DNA of 64,000 nt from Chitinophagaceae bacterium (GCA_016786845.1 JAEUVB010000016.1:62001-126000); one strand, 5' to 3'; shown: positions 35,498-44,688, counted from the first letter of the stretch. The notes: a model not told the origin generated them from the sequence alone. Program-made: numbers and translations.

Positions 35498-36400
35498 CTA
35501 CTTCATCAAATCCTTCATACAAGCATCAATCACCGGAAACTTAAATTCAAATCCAGCCTCCATGATCTTGCCGGCCGAGACTTCTGAACTTTTCAAAACC
35601 TCCACCGCCATTTCACCCAGCATCATTTCTATGGCAAAAGAAGGTACATGCATTTTTACTACAAAACCCGGATGATATTGCAGCATGCTGTCGAACAACG
35701 TATTGATCGACACCGGATAAGGTGCTACGGCGTTATACGTTCCCTCGGCCTTTTGCACCGAAAGGTAATACAGCATACGGGCCATATCCTGCACATGGAT
35801 CCAGCTATAGATCTGCCGACCGTCGGAGGGTATGCCGGCTACACCAAAACGAACGGTCTTTAAAAACGCAGCCATGGCCCCGCCTTCTTTTCCTAATACA
35901 ATGCCGATACGGGCAATGGCCACTTTCACCTGCAGGGCTTCGAAACGGTGGGCTTCGGCTTCCCACAACTGACAAGTGGTAGACAAAAAACTTCGGTCGC
36001 CCTGTTCCTCTTCGGTATGCAATATTCCTATTTCCGAATAAAAACCAATGGCAGAGGCCGACACAAGGTGAGACGATTTGATTTGCCCCGAAGCAATGGC
36101 CTGATATAAGGTTTGCAAACTCTTGGCCCTGCTCTGTATAATTTCTTCTTTACGGGCAGCCGTCCAGCGTTGTTCGGCCACACCCGCCCCGGCCAGATTA
36201 ATGATGTGATAGTCGGATTCCAGAAACTGTCCATGTATGATACCCGCCTGAGTATCCCAGCGTACATATTGAAGTCCTTCGGTATGCGATTGCTGTTCGC
36301 GGGTACTGAGGACCACCACCTGATGACCTTCGGAAAGCAGCAAACGGCTGAGGTGTTTACCGATAAAACCGGAACCGCCTGAGAGTATATAATGGGCCAT
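35498..36400 (-). CDS. TIGR01777 family epimerase (SDR, YfcH-like)
   Basis: 300 residues. The N-terminus HYILSGGSGFIGKHLSRLLL holds the GxxGxxG NAD(P) motif of extended SDRs; later VSASAIGFYSE, GIPSDGRQIYSWIHVQDMAR and the C-terminal half VLKSSEVSAGKIMEAGFEF fit the TIGR01777 (YfcH/SULA) family, whose C-terminal residues are similar in all members. Substrate unknown. Cytoplasmic. The downstream end abuts the minisatellite gap. Confidence 0.92.
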   Translation of the reverse strand: MAHYILSGGSGFIGKHLSRLLLSEGHQVVVLSTREQQSHTEGLQYVRWDTQAGIIHGQFLESDYHIINLAGAGVAEQRWTAARKEEIIQSRAKSLQTLYQAIASGQIKSSHLVSASAIGFYSEIGILHTEEEQGDRSFLSTTCQLWEAEAHRFEALQVKVAIARIGIVLGKEGGAMAAFLKTVRFGVAGIPSDGRQIYSWIHVQDMARMLYYLSVQKAEGTYNAVAPYPVSINTLFDSMLQYHPGFVVKMHVPSFAIEMMLGEMAVEVLKSSEVSAGKIMEAGFEFKFPVIDACMKDLMK

Positions 36401-36466
36401 AGGGATCGTTGAAGGTTGAATGAAAATAAGATTTGTAACGAAACCCTTTTATTGAGGGCAACATCC

Positions 36467-36474
36467 TATTTTTG
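36467..36474 (+). promoter_or_regulatory. -7 promoter element (TATTTTTG)
   Basis: Matches TAnnTTTG, 26 bases before the ATG at 36501 and just after the divergent epimerase start. No -33 TTG with proper spacing is seen. Confidence 0.5.
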
Positions 36475-36500
36475 TGCAAATTACGTTGCCGAAGGGCTGG

Positions 36501-37931
36501 ATGAAAAAGATATTCGTTATAGGTTTATTATTGTTTCTATACGGGACGGCCATGTCCCAGAAATTTCAGCTGTCGGAAAAAGAAAGTATCAACCTCCGAA
36601 ATGACGATTTCACGGTGATTGGTACCTTACTCGACCGTACCGCAGTCTATATCCGAAAAGACGATAAGGCCGAAATACTCCTCCTGAATGCTGGTATGCA
36701 AACGGAAAAAAGGATAACCCTGAGCAATATTCATGAGGGTTTCGACAATATTCATTTCAACTGCATGAGTCGTCAGCTCCTGATCTTTTATGAGGTGAAG
36801 GAAAACAAAAACCTCAATGTGTATGGCATGAGCTTGGGCGAAAACTTCAGCGTATCGGAGCCTAAGCAACTGAATAGCAGTGCGGTGGGGCAGTTTCGAA
36901 ACAATACCGAATACACTTATGCTTACAGCGCCGATCATCGCCGAACCCTCATCTATACGCATTTTAAGGTAGAGGGTCAATTGGTCTTGCAGGCCGTGGT
37001 AATCGATGATAACCTGAATGAACTCAAACGTTACGATCAGCTCCTGAATCTCGACGATCTGGTGATAGACGATATGGCCGCCATCTCCAATGAGGGCAAC
37101 CCCTATATTCTGCTCACCGATAAAATGGCCTATAAAGGGAATGCAGAACAAATTTCTATCCTGAGCGGATCCGGCAGTGCCACAGAAATGAAACCGGTGA
37201 ATATTGATTTGAAGAAACACGAAGTGACGGAAGTGAAGTTTCTGATAGACAATCCCAATGGCAACCTCTATTTGGCCGGTTTGTATTCTGAAGGCCGCTA
37301 CAGTGCGCCCCGGGGCATTTACTTTGCCGTATTCGACGAAAAACAAAATGTGCTGAAGTCTGAACATTTTGTAGCCCTGAGTATGCAGGTCAGCAATGGC
37401 AAGGCCGATCTGAGGGATATGAAAGTGAAAGGGGTAAGCCTCAAATCGGACGGCGGCATAGAAGTGGTCACGGAAAAATATTATCAGAATGTTCGCACCC
37501 TCACCACGGCCAGTCCCACCATGGGCATAGGCATGATGAGTATGCCCGATAATACCCGCACCATCAACGAATTCAATTACGATGAAATCATCCTCTTCAA
37601 TATCAAACCCGAAGGGGGTATCGCCTGGACCCAGGTCATCCTCAAAGAGCAAATGAGTACCGATGACGGGGGAATCTATTTATCCTTCGGACAATTGGAG
37701 CATAAGCTGGGCAAGGTTTTCATTTTCAATGACCTGAACAGCAGCAATAAACGACTGATGGCGTCTTATGTTTCCATGAAGGGCGAAACCAGTATCAAGG
37801 AACTGCAAACCAATGAGCAGGTCGACGACTGGAATCTCATGCCCCGCTCGGCCCGTCAGGTTTCCAAATCGGCCATCGTGATGCCCTGTGTGATGAAAAA
37901 TAATCTTTGTTTCCTTAAAATCAGTTATTAA
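36501..37931 (+). CDS. Secreted protein of unknown function
   Basis: Start at 36501 (MKKIFVIGLLLFLYGTAMSQ) gives a signal peptide; the frame upstream runs through the promoter element. 476 residues, beta-rich with repeated short strands (LNVYGMSLGENFSVSEPKQL, IYFAVFDEKQNVLKSEHF, KVFIFNDLNSSNKRLM), perhaps a propeller. No sorting tail is visible. Not recognised. Only five bases separate it from the next membrane-protein gene, and purQ and the DsbD genes follow closely on the same strand, so a long transcript is possible. Confidence 0.75.
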   Translation: MKKIFVIGLLLFLYGTAMSQKFQLSEKESINLRNDDFTVIGTLLDRTAVYIRKDDKAEILLLNAGMQTEKRITLSNIHEGFDNIHFNCMSRQLLIFYEVKENKNLNVYGMSLGENFSVSEPKQLNSSAVGQFRNNTEYTYAYSADHRRTLIYTHFKVEGQLVLQAVVIDDNLNELKRYDQLLNLDDLVIDDMAAISNEGNPYILLTDKMAYKGNAEQISILSGSGSATEMKPVNIDLKKHEVTEVKFLIDNPNGNLYLAGLYSEGRYSAPRGIYFAVFDEKQNVLKSEHFVALSMQVSNGKADLRDMKVKGVSLKSDGGIEVVTEKYYQNVRTLTTASPTMGIGMMSMPDNTRTINEFNYDEIILFNIKPEGGIAWTQVILKEQMSTDDGGIYLSFGQLEHKLGKVFIFNDLNSSNKRLMASYVSMKGETSIKELQTNEQVDDWNLMPRSARQVSKSAIVMPCVMKNNLCFLKISY

Positions 37932-37936
37932 CCCAG

Positions 37937-38917
37937 GTGCTCTCTCTCTTTAAACGAAATGATATCGCCCCGGTGATTGCACTTGTGGTGATCGCCCTCC
38001 TCATCAGGATACCCCTTCTGATACACCCTCCCTATATCGAATCTCTGCAAGGGTTTCATAAAGGGTTTCTGTTTTCATGGCCCTTTCTAAAATCCTTCTA
38101 TACCTCGGCGCCCACGGTATATATGTTATTGTCCCTGGTGCTGCATCTCTGCTTTGCCTTTTACATCAATGCCGCCGTGGATTCCGAAAAACTCTTTCCC
38201 CGTAAGAGTTTTATACCGGCCCTGGCCTATATCCTCTATACGGCGCTCATTCCCAGCCTCTCCATTTTCTCCATGGTCTTTGTGTCGTCGGTGCTCATCT
38301 TTCGGGCCTTTGCACTCACCCTCCGATTGCATAGCGTAAGCAAACCCCGAAATACCTGCTTCAATATCGGATTATTACTGGGCCTTTCGGTGGTGTTTTA
38401 TTTTCCTTCCATCCTCTTGTTGCTTCCGTTTTTCTTATTTCTGATCTGGATGCGGCCCTTTGTCCTCCAGGAGTTTATAGCCTATCTCATCGGGTTTCTC
38501 ACCACAGCTTATCTGAGTCTTGGTTTTCTGTATGTATTATCGGATTGGCAAAAAAGCATGGCCGGACTTTATTGGGGCATCTATCTGCCCATCCGCATCA
38601 GCTCACCGATCGAATTTATTATGATGACCCTCTTGTCGGTCATTTTACTGATCTACAGTTTGTACCAAATGAACCAGAGCGGCTCGGCTATGCAGGTCCT
38701 CACCCGCAGGAAGTGGAATGCCGTAGTGGTGCTCTTCTTCTTTTCGGCGATCCTGGGCATCTTTTTCCCGGTATTCCCCGGTTTTCCGTGGCTGATGTCT
38801 ATGCCTGCGTTTTGCATTTTATTAAGCCAGGCCATGCAAACCAAACGGGAAAAAATGAATACCTTTACCTTCTATTTTTTAATCGCAGCCGTGCTGGCCC
38901 TCAGTTGGTTGCTGTAA
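37937..38917 (+). CDS. Polytopic membrane protein, DUF6427 family
   Basis: 326 residues with about nine hydrophobic segments (for example PVIALVVIALLIRIPLLI, VYMLLSLVLHLCFAFYI, NIGLLLGLSVVFYFPSILLL, WNAVVVLFFFSAILGIFF). The start is a GTG five bases after the preceding stop. The N-terminal LFKRNDIAPVIA and the conserved SFIPALAYILYTALIPS fit DUF6427, a Bacteroidota family of unknown function. Its place directly before purQ is common in the phylum. Confidence 0.82.
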   Translation: MLSLFKRNDIAPVIALVVIALLIRIPLLIHPPYIESLQGFHKGFLFSWPFLKSFYTSAPTVYMLLSLVLHLCFAFYINAAVDSEKLFPRKSFIPALAYILYTALIPSLSIFSMVFVSSVLIFRAFALTLRLHSVSKPRNTCFNIGLLLGLSVVFYFPSILLLLPFFLFLIWMRPFVLQEFIAYLIGFLTTAYLSLGFLYVLSDWQKSMAGLYWGIYLPIRISSPIEFIMMTLLSVILLIYSLYQMNQSGSAMQVLTRRKWNAVVVLFFFSAILGIFFPVFPGFPWLMSMPAFCILLSQAMQTKREKMNTFTFYFLIAAVLALSWLL

Positions 38918-38926
38918 TCAGTATAT

Positions 38927-39613
38927 ATGAAATTTGGCATCGTAGTTTTCCCGGGATCCAATTGTGACAGAGACATGGAATTTGCATTGAAGCACGATTT
39001 AGGACAGGAAGTGCACATGCTTTGGCATAAAGACCAGGCATTGAACGGATTCTCTAAAGAAGATTGCCTCGTACTCCCGGGCGGGTTTTCCTACGGCGAT
39101 TATTTGAGATGCGGCGCCCTGGCCCGATTTAGCCCCATGATGGAAAATGTGATCAAACACGCACAGAATGGTGGAAAAGTACTGGGCGTGTGCAACGGAT
39201 TTCAGATTCTTTGCGAAGCCGGACTCTTACCGGGTGCTTTATTGCTCAATGATCATCAGAAGTTTGTCTGCCGCAATGTATATATCAAAAGCGAACATGA
39301 TGCGTCGCCCATCACCAAAAATGTAAAAGATCAGGCCCTCAAAATACCGGTGGCCCATGGCGAAGGCCGCTTCTATGCCAATGAAGCTACCCTGAAACAT
39401 CTCGAAGACGAACAACAAATCATATTCCGCTATTGCAACGAAGCCGGACAAATTGGAGAAGGTAATCCCAATGGATCCACCCACCACATCGCCGGTATTT
39501 GCAACGACGGTCGCAATGTATTCGGTATGATGCCGCATCCGGAAAGAGCTTGCTCTACCGTGCTGGGCAATACCGACGGTTTAAAAATATTTCAAAGCCT
39601 GATTCAAAACTAA
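38927..39613 (+). CDS. purQ: Phosphoribosylformylglycinamidine synthase glutaminase subunit
   Basis: 228 residues beginning KFGIVVFPGSNCDRDM. Class I amidotransferase catalytic Cys in VLGVCNGFQILCEAGLLPGA and His/Glu in FGMMPHPERACS. PurQ supplies ammonia for the fourth step of purine synthesis together with PurL and PurS. PurL and PurS are not in the window. Starts nine bases after the DUF6427 gene. Confidence 0.96.
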   Translation: MKFGIVVFPGSNCDRDMEFALKHDLGQEVHMLWHKDQALNGFSKEDCLVLPGGFSYGDYLRCGALARFSPMMENVIKHAQNGGKVLGVCNGFQILCEAGLLPGALLLNDHQKFVCRNVYIKSEHDASPITKNVKDQALKIPVAHGEGRFYANEATLKHLEDEQQIIFRYCNEAGQIGEGNPNGSTHHIAGICNDGRNVFGMMPHPERACSTVLGNTDGLKIFQSLIQN

Positions 39614-39617
39614 TTCT

Positions 39618-40055
39618 ATGAAAAACATTCTCATCCTAATCGCCCTATTCCTCACATTGCAGGTTACGGCGCAAAATACCAACCCCATCAAATGGGAATT
39701 CTTTCCCAAGAAAGAAGCCAATGGTACCACCACCTTGCTGGCCAAAGCCACCATTGAAAAAGGATGGCATGTATTTGCACCCAACCCGGGCGGAGACGGC
39801 TTATTGATTCCCACCGGTGTGGTGCTGAATGAAAAAGGCATCGCCAATGTGAGTCCGGCCGTAGTAGAAGGCAAGGAAATATCGAAAGAAATGGACGGCG
39901 TGGGATTGGTACACTACTTTGAATATCAGGTTGTATATAAGATCAATTTTGAAGCCAAGGGACAAACTTCTGTGAGTGGTACCGTGAGCTATCAGTTGTG
40001 CAATGATCAACTATGCTTCCCTCCGACCGACTTGCCCTTTGAGATCAAACTCTAA
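39618..40055 (+). CDS. Stand-alone DsbD N-terminal-domain protein
   Basis: 145 residues with a signal peptide (MKNILILIALFLTLQVTAQ). The body (IKWEFFPKKEANGTTTLLAK, FAPNPGGDGLLIPT, VSYQLCNDQLCFPP) is the same fold as the N-terminal domain of the next gene, including the paired cysteines of the reactive domain. It looks like a duplicated, freestanding periplasmic thiol domain. It starts four bases after purQ and ends nine before dsbD. Confidence 0.87.
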   Translation: MKNILILIALFLTLQVTAQNTNPIKWEFFPKKEANGTTTLLAKATIEKGWHVFAPNPGGDGLLIPTGVVLNEKGIANVSPAVVEGKEISKEMDGVGLVHYFEYQVVYKINFEAKGQTSVSGTVSYQLCNDQLCFPPTDLPFEIKL

Positions 40056-40064
40056 AAACACTAT

Positions 40065-42170
40065 ATGCATAAAATAGCCCTTCTCCTGTTTGTGTTATTG
40101 ACAGGAGCGCTTCAGGTACAGGCTCAAATTATTAAAGATCCCACCACCTGGACTTTTTCTGCCAAAAAAATCAATGGAGATCAATATGAGCTCACGATAG
40201 ACTGCAAACTCAAGCCAGAGTGGCACTTGTGGAGTATCGATCCGGGAGGTGATGGTTTATTGATCCCGCCAAGCTTCACCTTTGATAAAAACAAATTGGC
40301 GGTTCCAACCGGTAAACTCAAAGAAAAAGGCAAACGTATTGACAAAGAATTTCCGGGGACCGATGGCATCACCCATTTTTACGAAAATCGCGTCACTTAT
40401 ACGCAAGCGTTTAAAGTTACCGGCAATACCACCATCAAAGGAAATGTTCATTATCAATCTTGCGATCATACCCAATGCCTGAAGCCGGAAGACAAAGCCT
40501 TCTCGGTAGAAATTACCGATGCGGCAGCCGATACCGCCGCAAAAGAAAATGTAACGGTGGTAGATACCCTGACCAAGGATAGCGCAAAGGCCCAAACAAC
40601 GGTTCCGGTTGCAACGCCCTCTTCACCTGCTACCACTACAGAGACTACCGCTACCACCACAGACAGTATGAAACAATCGGGCGAAAGTTCAAATCTGTAT
40701 TTATTAATCAGTGGTTTGGGTTACGGACTCATCTCGGTCTTCACACCCTGTGTATTTGCCATGTTGCCCATGACGGTCAGCTTCTTTCTCAAGCGCAGCA
40801 AGGACAGAAAGACGGGCATCAAAAATGCGCTCTTATATTCCCTCTCCATCATCCTGATCTTTACCATTTTAGGTGCCTTGATCTCTTTTACCCTTGGCGG
40901 CAATGCCCTCAACGGAATAGCCACCAACTGGATCGTGAATCTTTTCTTCTTTGCTATTTTCATGATCTTCGGGATCTCTTTCCTGGGTGCATTTGAAATC
41001 ACCCTGCCGTCTTCCTGGAGTACCGCGACGGACAAAAACGCGAATACCAACAGCTTCCTCGGCATCTTCTTCATGGCCATGACCCTGGTCATTGTTTCCT
41101 TCTCTTGTACCGGACCTTTTATCGGCAACTTGGTCGTGTCTATTTCCAATGGTGGTAAAATGGCCGCCTTCTTCGGATTCTTTGGTTTTTCATTGGGTAT
41201 GGCTTTACCTTTCTCACTCTTTGCCCTCTTCCCTTCGTGGCTCAATAAGCTGTCGCAACAAGGCGGATGGCTCAATGCCGTAAAGGTGACCTTTGGTATC
41301 GTGGAAATTGCCCTCGCCTTGAAATTCCTCTCCAATGCCGATTTGGCCAATGGATGGCGATTGCTCGATCGTGAAATATTCATCGCTATATGGATGGTCT
41401 TGTCTTTAGTGCTTGGTTTTTACTTGCTCGGCATCATTCGTTTTTCGCACGATACCGAATTGCCAAAAAATGATTGGGGACTGCCTTATTTATCCATCCC
41501 CCGTTTATTCTTTGCCATCAGTGCACTGAGCTTTGCTGTTTACCTCATGCCCGGATTATGGGGCGCCCCGCTGAAAGGCATGAGCGCCATGCTACCACCT
41601 ATGGGTACCCAGGATTTTGTAATGGGATCCGGCAGTGGCGGCGGTGGTGGAGAAGCCCATGCGGCCCCGCAACATAAGTATGCCGACAAGTTGCATATTT
41701 ATGAACCGGAAATTTCGAAGAAGTATGGACTGGAAACTTACTACGATTACAATGAAGCCCTGGCTGCAAGCAAGAAAGCCAAGAAACCGATCTTTTTAGA
41801 TTTCACCGGTATCAATTGTGTCAACTGTCGCAAGATGGAGGCACAGGTATGGAGCGATCCGGAAGTGATGAAGCGCATGAAGGAAAATTTTATTGTTGCT
41901 TCTTTGTTTTCCGATGTCGATAATATTGCCTTGCCCGAAGCCGAACAATATCAGTCTGCATACTTGGGTGCCAAAGTAACCACCCTCGGCGATCGCAACG
42001 AAGACTTGCAAGCCACCAAATTCAATTCCAATTCACAGCCTTTCTATTTCTTCATCGATGAAGACGAAAAGCAATTGGCAGACAAAGGCTATGGCTACGA
42101 ACCCGACCCGGCGAAATTTGTGATTCACCTCGACAAAGTGCTGGCGCGTTACAAGGAGTTGCATCCGTAA
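40065..42170 (+). CDS. dsbD: DsbD-like thiol:disulfide interchange protein
   Basis: 701 residues: signal peptide, N-terminal DsbD domain (DPGGDGLLIPP, HYQSCDHTQCLKPE), a Thr/Ala-rich linker at about 155-205, eight membrane helices with the two expected cysteines in VFTPCVFAMLP and VSFSCTGPFIGN, and a C-terminal thioredoxin domain with CVNC in DFTGINCVNCRKMEA. It carries electrons from cytoplasmic thioredoxin to periplasmic partners. Between the membrane and thioredoxin parts a Gly-rich GSGSGGGGG linker is seen. The preceding gene duplicates its first domain. Confidence 0.94.
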   Translation: MHKIALLLFVLLTGALQVQAQIIKDPTTWTFSAKKINGDQYELTIDCKLKPEWHLWSIDPGGDGLLIPPSFTFDKNKLAVPTGKLKEKGKRIDKEFPGTDGITHFYENRVTYTQAFKVTGNTTIKGNVHYQSCDHTQCLKPEDKAFSVEITDAAADTAAKENVTVVDTLTKDSAKAQTTVPVATPSSPATTTETTATTTDSMKQSGESSNLYLLISGLGYGLISVFTPCVFAMLPMTVSFFLKRSKDRKTGIKNALLYSLSIILIFTILGALISFTLGGNALNGIATNWIVNLFFFAIFMIFGISFLGAFEITLPSSWSTATDKNANTNSFLGIFFMAMTLVIVSFSCTGPFIGNLVVSISNGGKMAAFFGFFGFSLGMALPFSLFALFPSWLNKLSQQGGWLNAVKVTFGIVEIALALKFLSNADLANGWRLLDREIFIAIWMVLSLVLGFYLLGIIRFSHDTELPKNDWGLPYLSIPRLFFAISALSFAVYLMPGLWGAPLKGMSAMLPPMGTQDFVMGSGSGGGGGEAHAAPQHKYADKLHIYEPEISKKYGLETYYDYNEALAASKKAKKPIFLDFTGINCVNCRKMEAQVWSDPEVMKRMKENFIVASLFSDVDNIALPEAEQYQSAYLGAKVTTLGDRNEDLQATKFNSNSQPFYFFIDEDEKQLADKGYGYEPDPAKFVIHLDKVLARYKELHP

Positions 42171-42973
42171 TTCTAGATTCTGTTATTTTTTGCTCCCGAT
42201 TTAAACCTCGGTCGATTTGACATATCGTTTCGGGAGCCCTGAATCCCTTCGGGGTGAGTGAACCTTGACCTTCTGAAAGCGTGATTACGATTGAAGTGAA
42301 ATTTCATGAACCGCAGTGTGCGCCTAAGCGGAATACCTGCCGGGGAGTTTCTTCGATTTGAGCATTACGCCGCGTAGTAATCATCTATTTACAAGGGTTT
42401 CATTCAGAAATACGTTTAATTCCAATACATCTCTGCCACGCACCTTTACATCTCTGCCACGCACCAATACATCTCTGCCACGCACCAATACAGTGCTGCC
42501 ACGCACTAATGCAGTTCTGCCACGCATCAATACAGCGCTGCCACGCATCAATACAGCGCTGCCACGCACCAATACAGCGCTGCCACGCATCAATACAGCG
42601 CTGCCACGCACCAATACAGTTCTGCCACGCATCAATACAGCGCTGCCACGCACCAATGCAGGTCTGCCACGCACCATTAACGATTTACCCTGCTCATTAA
42701 TCAATCTCCTTCCCCAATATATCGCTCCAATTCATACTCAAATTCGCGCCTAACTAATTTCTCACAAATTCTCCAAATTAATTATTTCGAGCCGCTCTCA
42801 CCCTCCGCTCTCACTCTCTCCTTCCCGGGGCACCCCCAAAAGAATGTATCATAGCTCTTTACAATCATGGCGATATGGATCATGTCCGGAGCTTGAAATT
42901 TGTTAGATTATTTTAACATCAGAAATTATGGAATCCCTCCGTTCTATACATCCAAGTTCCAGAAACCATACTC
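42171..42973. other. 0.8-kb non-coding gap with repeat element A
   Basis: Contains inverted arms GCTCCCGA and TCGGGAGC about 30 bases apart near 42190-42236, element A at 42390-42850, and further short sequence shared with the gap at 10.4-11.2 kb. The open frames of about 130 and 107 codons across the tandem array are artefacts of a 21-bp period without stops. No gene is supported. Confidence 0.8.
42390..42850 (+). repeat. Dispersed repeat element A, copy 2, with twelve 21-bp tandem units
   Basis: GCCACGCA occurs at 42435 and every 21 bases up to 42666, twelve units without any length change. Flanks ACGTTTAATTCCAATACA on the left and TTTACCCTGCTCATT, then CCTTCCCGGGGCACCCCC on the right match element copy 1 at 10450-10790 in reverse complement. 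The two copies differ by seven units (147 bp) and lie 32 kb apart in inverted orientation. Confidence 0.88.
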
Positions 42974-43645
42974 ATGAAGCCCGAACAAATGACCCTTAAC
43001 CGTTATACCCGAATCGGTGTACAGCTCCTTTTCTGGATTCCGACACTTTTCTTTAGTCTGCTTTTGGTGCGCAATACCATCCCCTATTTCAGTTTCAGCA
43101 AACATTTCAACTTTATACAGGAGCGTTTGTTTTTGTTCGACAATGCCCTTTACTCATTTTGTTTCTATACCCATATTGCCGCCGGCAGCTTCTGCATTCT
43201 TTCTGCCTTGTTTCAGTTTTCTACCGCCATCATCCGTAAACGAACCGCCTTACATGTTTGGAGTGGACGTATTTATGTAGTGGTGGTGCTGCTCATTGCC
43301 GCGCCTACCGGTATGTATATGTCTTTCTTTGCCAAAGGCAGTATGTGGGAACGTATGCTCTTTGTATTCATGGCCCTGCTATGGTTTTACAGCACCGCCC
43401 GCGGTCTCGATACCATTCTGAAAAAAAATATCATCGCACATAAGCAATGGATGATCCGAAGTTATGCTATGGCCATGACGGCCGTTACCTTTCGCCTCTA
43501 TCATATTTTATTTTATGCCCTCGGATGGTCGAGCCTCGACAATTATGAAATCTCTCTCTGGATTTCCGTGGTGGGCAATATCCTGTTTGCCGAGGCTATC
43601 ATCGGGCTCAAGTCCAAAAAATATTTCCAAACATTTTTAACCTAA
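42974..43645 (+). CDS. DUF2306 membrane protein
   Basis: 223 residues with six hydrophobic segments (QLLFWIPTLFFSLLLV, YTHIAAGSFCILSALFQF, IYVVVVLLIAAPTGMYMSF, MLFVFMALLWFYSTA, AMTAVTFRLYHILFYAL, WISVVGNILFAEAIIG). HVWSGRIYVVV and HKQWMIRSYAMAMTAVTFR are hallmark strings of the DUF2306 family. Some bacterial members have been linked to haem-binding or electron transfer by their conserved histidines, but function is not established. The next gene starts 14 bases later. Confidence 0.87.
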   Translation: MKPEQMTLNRYTRIGVQLLFWIPTLFFSLLLVRNTIPYFSFSKHFNFIQERLFLFDNALYSFCFYTHIAAGSFCILSALFQFSTAIIRKRTALHVWSGRIYVVVVLLIAAPTGMYMSFFAKGSMWERMLFVFMALLWFYSTARGLDTILKKNIIAHKQWMIRSYAMAMTAVTFRLYHILFYALGWSSLDNYEISLWISVVGNILFAEAIIGLKSKKYFQTFLT

Positions 43646-43659
43646 ATAAAAAACATCTC

Positions 43660-44094
43660 ATGAAACGACTCATCATCCTCAGTACCCTCGCCTTTATCGC
43701 GGCCTCGGCTTTCGGCATTTATCGCTATAGCCAAATCAGTCATCAATCGGCATTCCAACACATGTATGACGATGGTGAGCAGGCCACAACTTCGGAACCC
43801 ACTTTATCGAGTGCCGGCAAAGTAGTAGACGCTGAACCGGAAACCATGAATCAAGATTATCCGGGAGAGATTCTTAGTACGCGTCTGACAGAGGAGCCCC
43901 AAGAACAAGCGATAGCGAAAAAAGAAAAGCCCGTGGTGCTTCAGGCCCGCAAACCTAAAAGAGTAAAAGAAATCAGCTATGAAGATTTTTCACGCGGAGA
44001 AATCATGCCCATGCCCGAACCGGAAGTATCCGCCACGGAGATTCCCGCCGAAGTATCAATTGTGACCGATGCGGAACCGGAAGAGGAAAAGTGA
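43660..44094 (+). CDS. Small single-span membrane-anchored protein
   Basis: 144 residues: one N-terminal hydrophobic helix (LIILSTLAFIAASAFGIY), then a periplasmic/extracytoplasmic low-complexity part rich in Glu, Pro, Ala and Thr (EVSATEIPAEVSIVTDAEPE). Not recognised. Likely co-transcribed with the DUF2306 gene. Confidence 0.6.
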   Translation: MKRLIILSTLAFIAASAFGIYRYSQISHQSAFQHMYDDGEQATTSEPTLSSAGKVVDAEPETMNQDYPGEILSTRLTEEPQEQAIAKKEKPVVLQARKPKRVKEISYEDFSRGEIMPMPEPEVSATEIPAEVSIVTDAEPEEEK

Positions 44095-44321
44095 TGGGTA
44101 GTTATTCCATCCTCTAAAACTCCTATATACTTGTAATTAATGAATTCTTGGTGCATGCACATGTATTTCCATCTACAAGGTTTTCATTCTTCAAACTAAT
44201 TTCCGGGCATTTTGGAACGGCCTTAAATTCGTGGCGTTAAGAAAATGATGAAATCCGGCGCAATCATTTTTCACTGTTCGACGAAGGAGTTTTGGAAAAT
44301 GATAGCCGGATGAATCATTTT

Positions 44322-44561
44322 TAGGGCTTGCTGGTTATCTCGTAGGCGCTTCAAATTCAAGGAAACGGCAAATGGATAGTACTTCTGTACAACCATGTTG
44401 CCGTTGACGCAGAATTTGGAGATGCATACGAGAAGCGAAAAATAGCTCATGAGATGCATGGCTGTTTCAATATCTACATAAGTTCTCTTGAATTTTTGAG
44501 CGCTAATACTACCATCGAATATTCTATCTACTGCATGCAAAGCGCTAAACAGTAAGCCCTA
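44322..44561 (+). mobile_element. MITE-like element, copy 1 (about 240 bp, terminal inverted repeats)
   Basis: Left end TAGGGCTTGCTGGTTA and right end TAAACAGTAAGCCCTA pair over 14 of 16 positions. The interior (GGCGCTTCAAATTCAAGGAA, GATAGTACTTCTGTACA, GACGCAGAATTTGGAGATGC) matches the element at 47580-47817 in reverse complement. No transposase is encoded. A TA target duplication at the ends is possible. Probably moved by a transposase encoded elsewhere. Confidence 0.8.
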
Positions 44562-44595
44562 TTTAGCCTAAGAATTAACAGCCTAGATTTTTTTG

Positions 44596-44645
44596 CTACT
44601 TTTTTCATCAATAGCTTGCTCCGCCTTTGCGGAGGAAAAAAGTAG
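44596..44645. repeat. Long-stem intergenic hairpin
   Basis: An 11-bp stem CTACTTTTTTC / GAAAAAAGTAG encloses a GC-rich 6-bp stem CTCCGC / GCGGAG with a CTTT loop. It lies downstream of serS on the minus strand but no T run follows on that strand, so a terminator role is uncertain. Such CTACTTTTTT stems are common between genes in this phylum. Confidence 0.6.
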
Positions 44646-44688
44646 AAAGTATATAAAGGAACGAACAAACCTTTTGAGGGACGACTAA

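Larger units (their letters stand above)
44095..44688. other. Gap holding a TIR element and a long-stem hairpin
   Basis: No gene is supported. The TIR element at 44322-44561 fills most of the centre. Just before it an imperfect inverted repeat (44242-44259 and 44305-44321, arms like AAAATGAT..ATCCGGC) abuts its left end. A second hairpin lies at 44596-44645. Confidence 0.75.

Noticed and set aside
35164-35544. Open frames on both strands through the 35.2-35.45 kb minisatellite
   Set aside because: Same artefact of a 21-bp period; two strands and several frames are open at once, so the reading is not a protein.
36474-36500. Upstream GTG start for the secreted protein at 36501
   Set aside because: It would overlap the -7 promoter element and spoil the signal peptide; ATG at 36501 is better.
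42190-42236. GCTCCCGA/TCGGGAGC inverted arms as a terminator of dsbD
   Set aside because: The loop is about 30 bases and no T run follows, so an intrinsic terminator is not supported.
42435-42686. Possible CRISPR array
   Set aside because: Units are contiguous 21-bp repeats with no unique spacers and no cas genes anywhere in the window.
42358-42753. 131-codon open frame with a heptapeptide repeat (LPRTNTA-like) across element A copy 2
   Set aside because: A 21-bp period without stop codons opens several frames on both strands. In copy 1 the equivalent frame is closed by a TGA just upstream and has no ATG, and no RBS or promoter is present.
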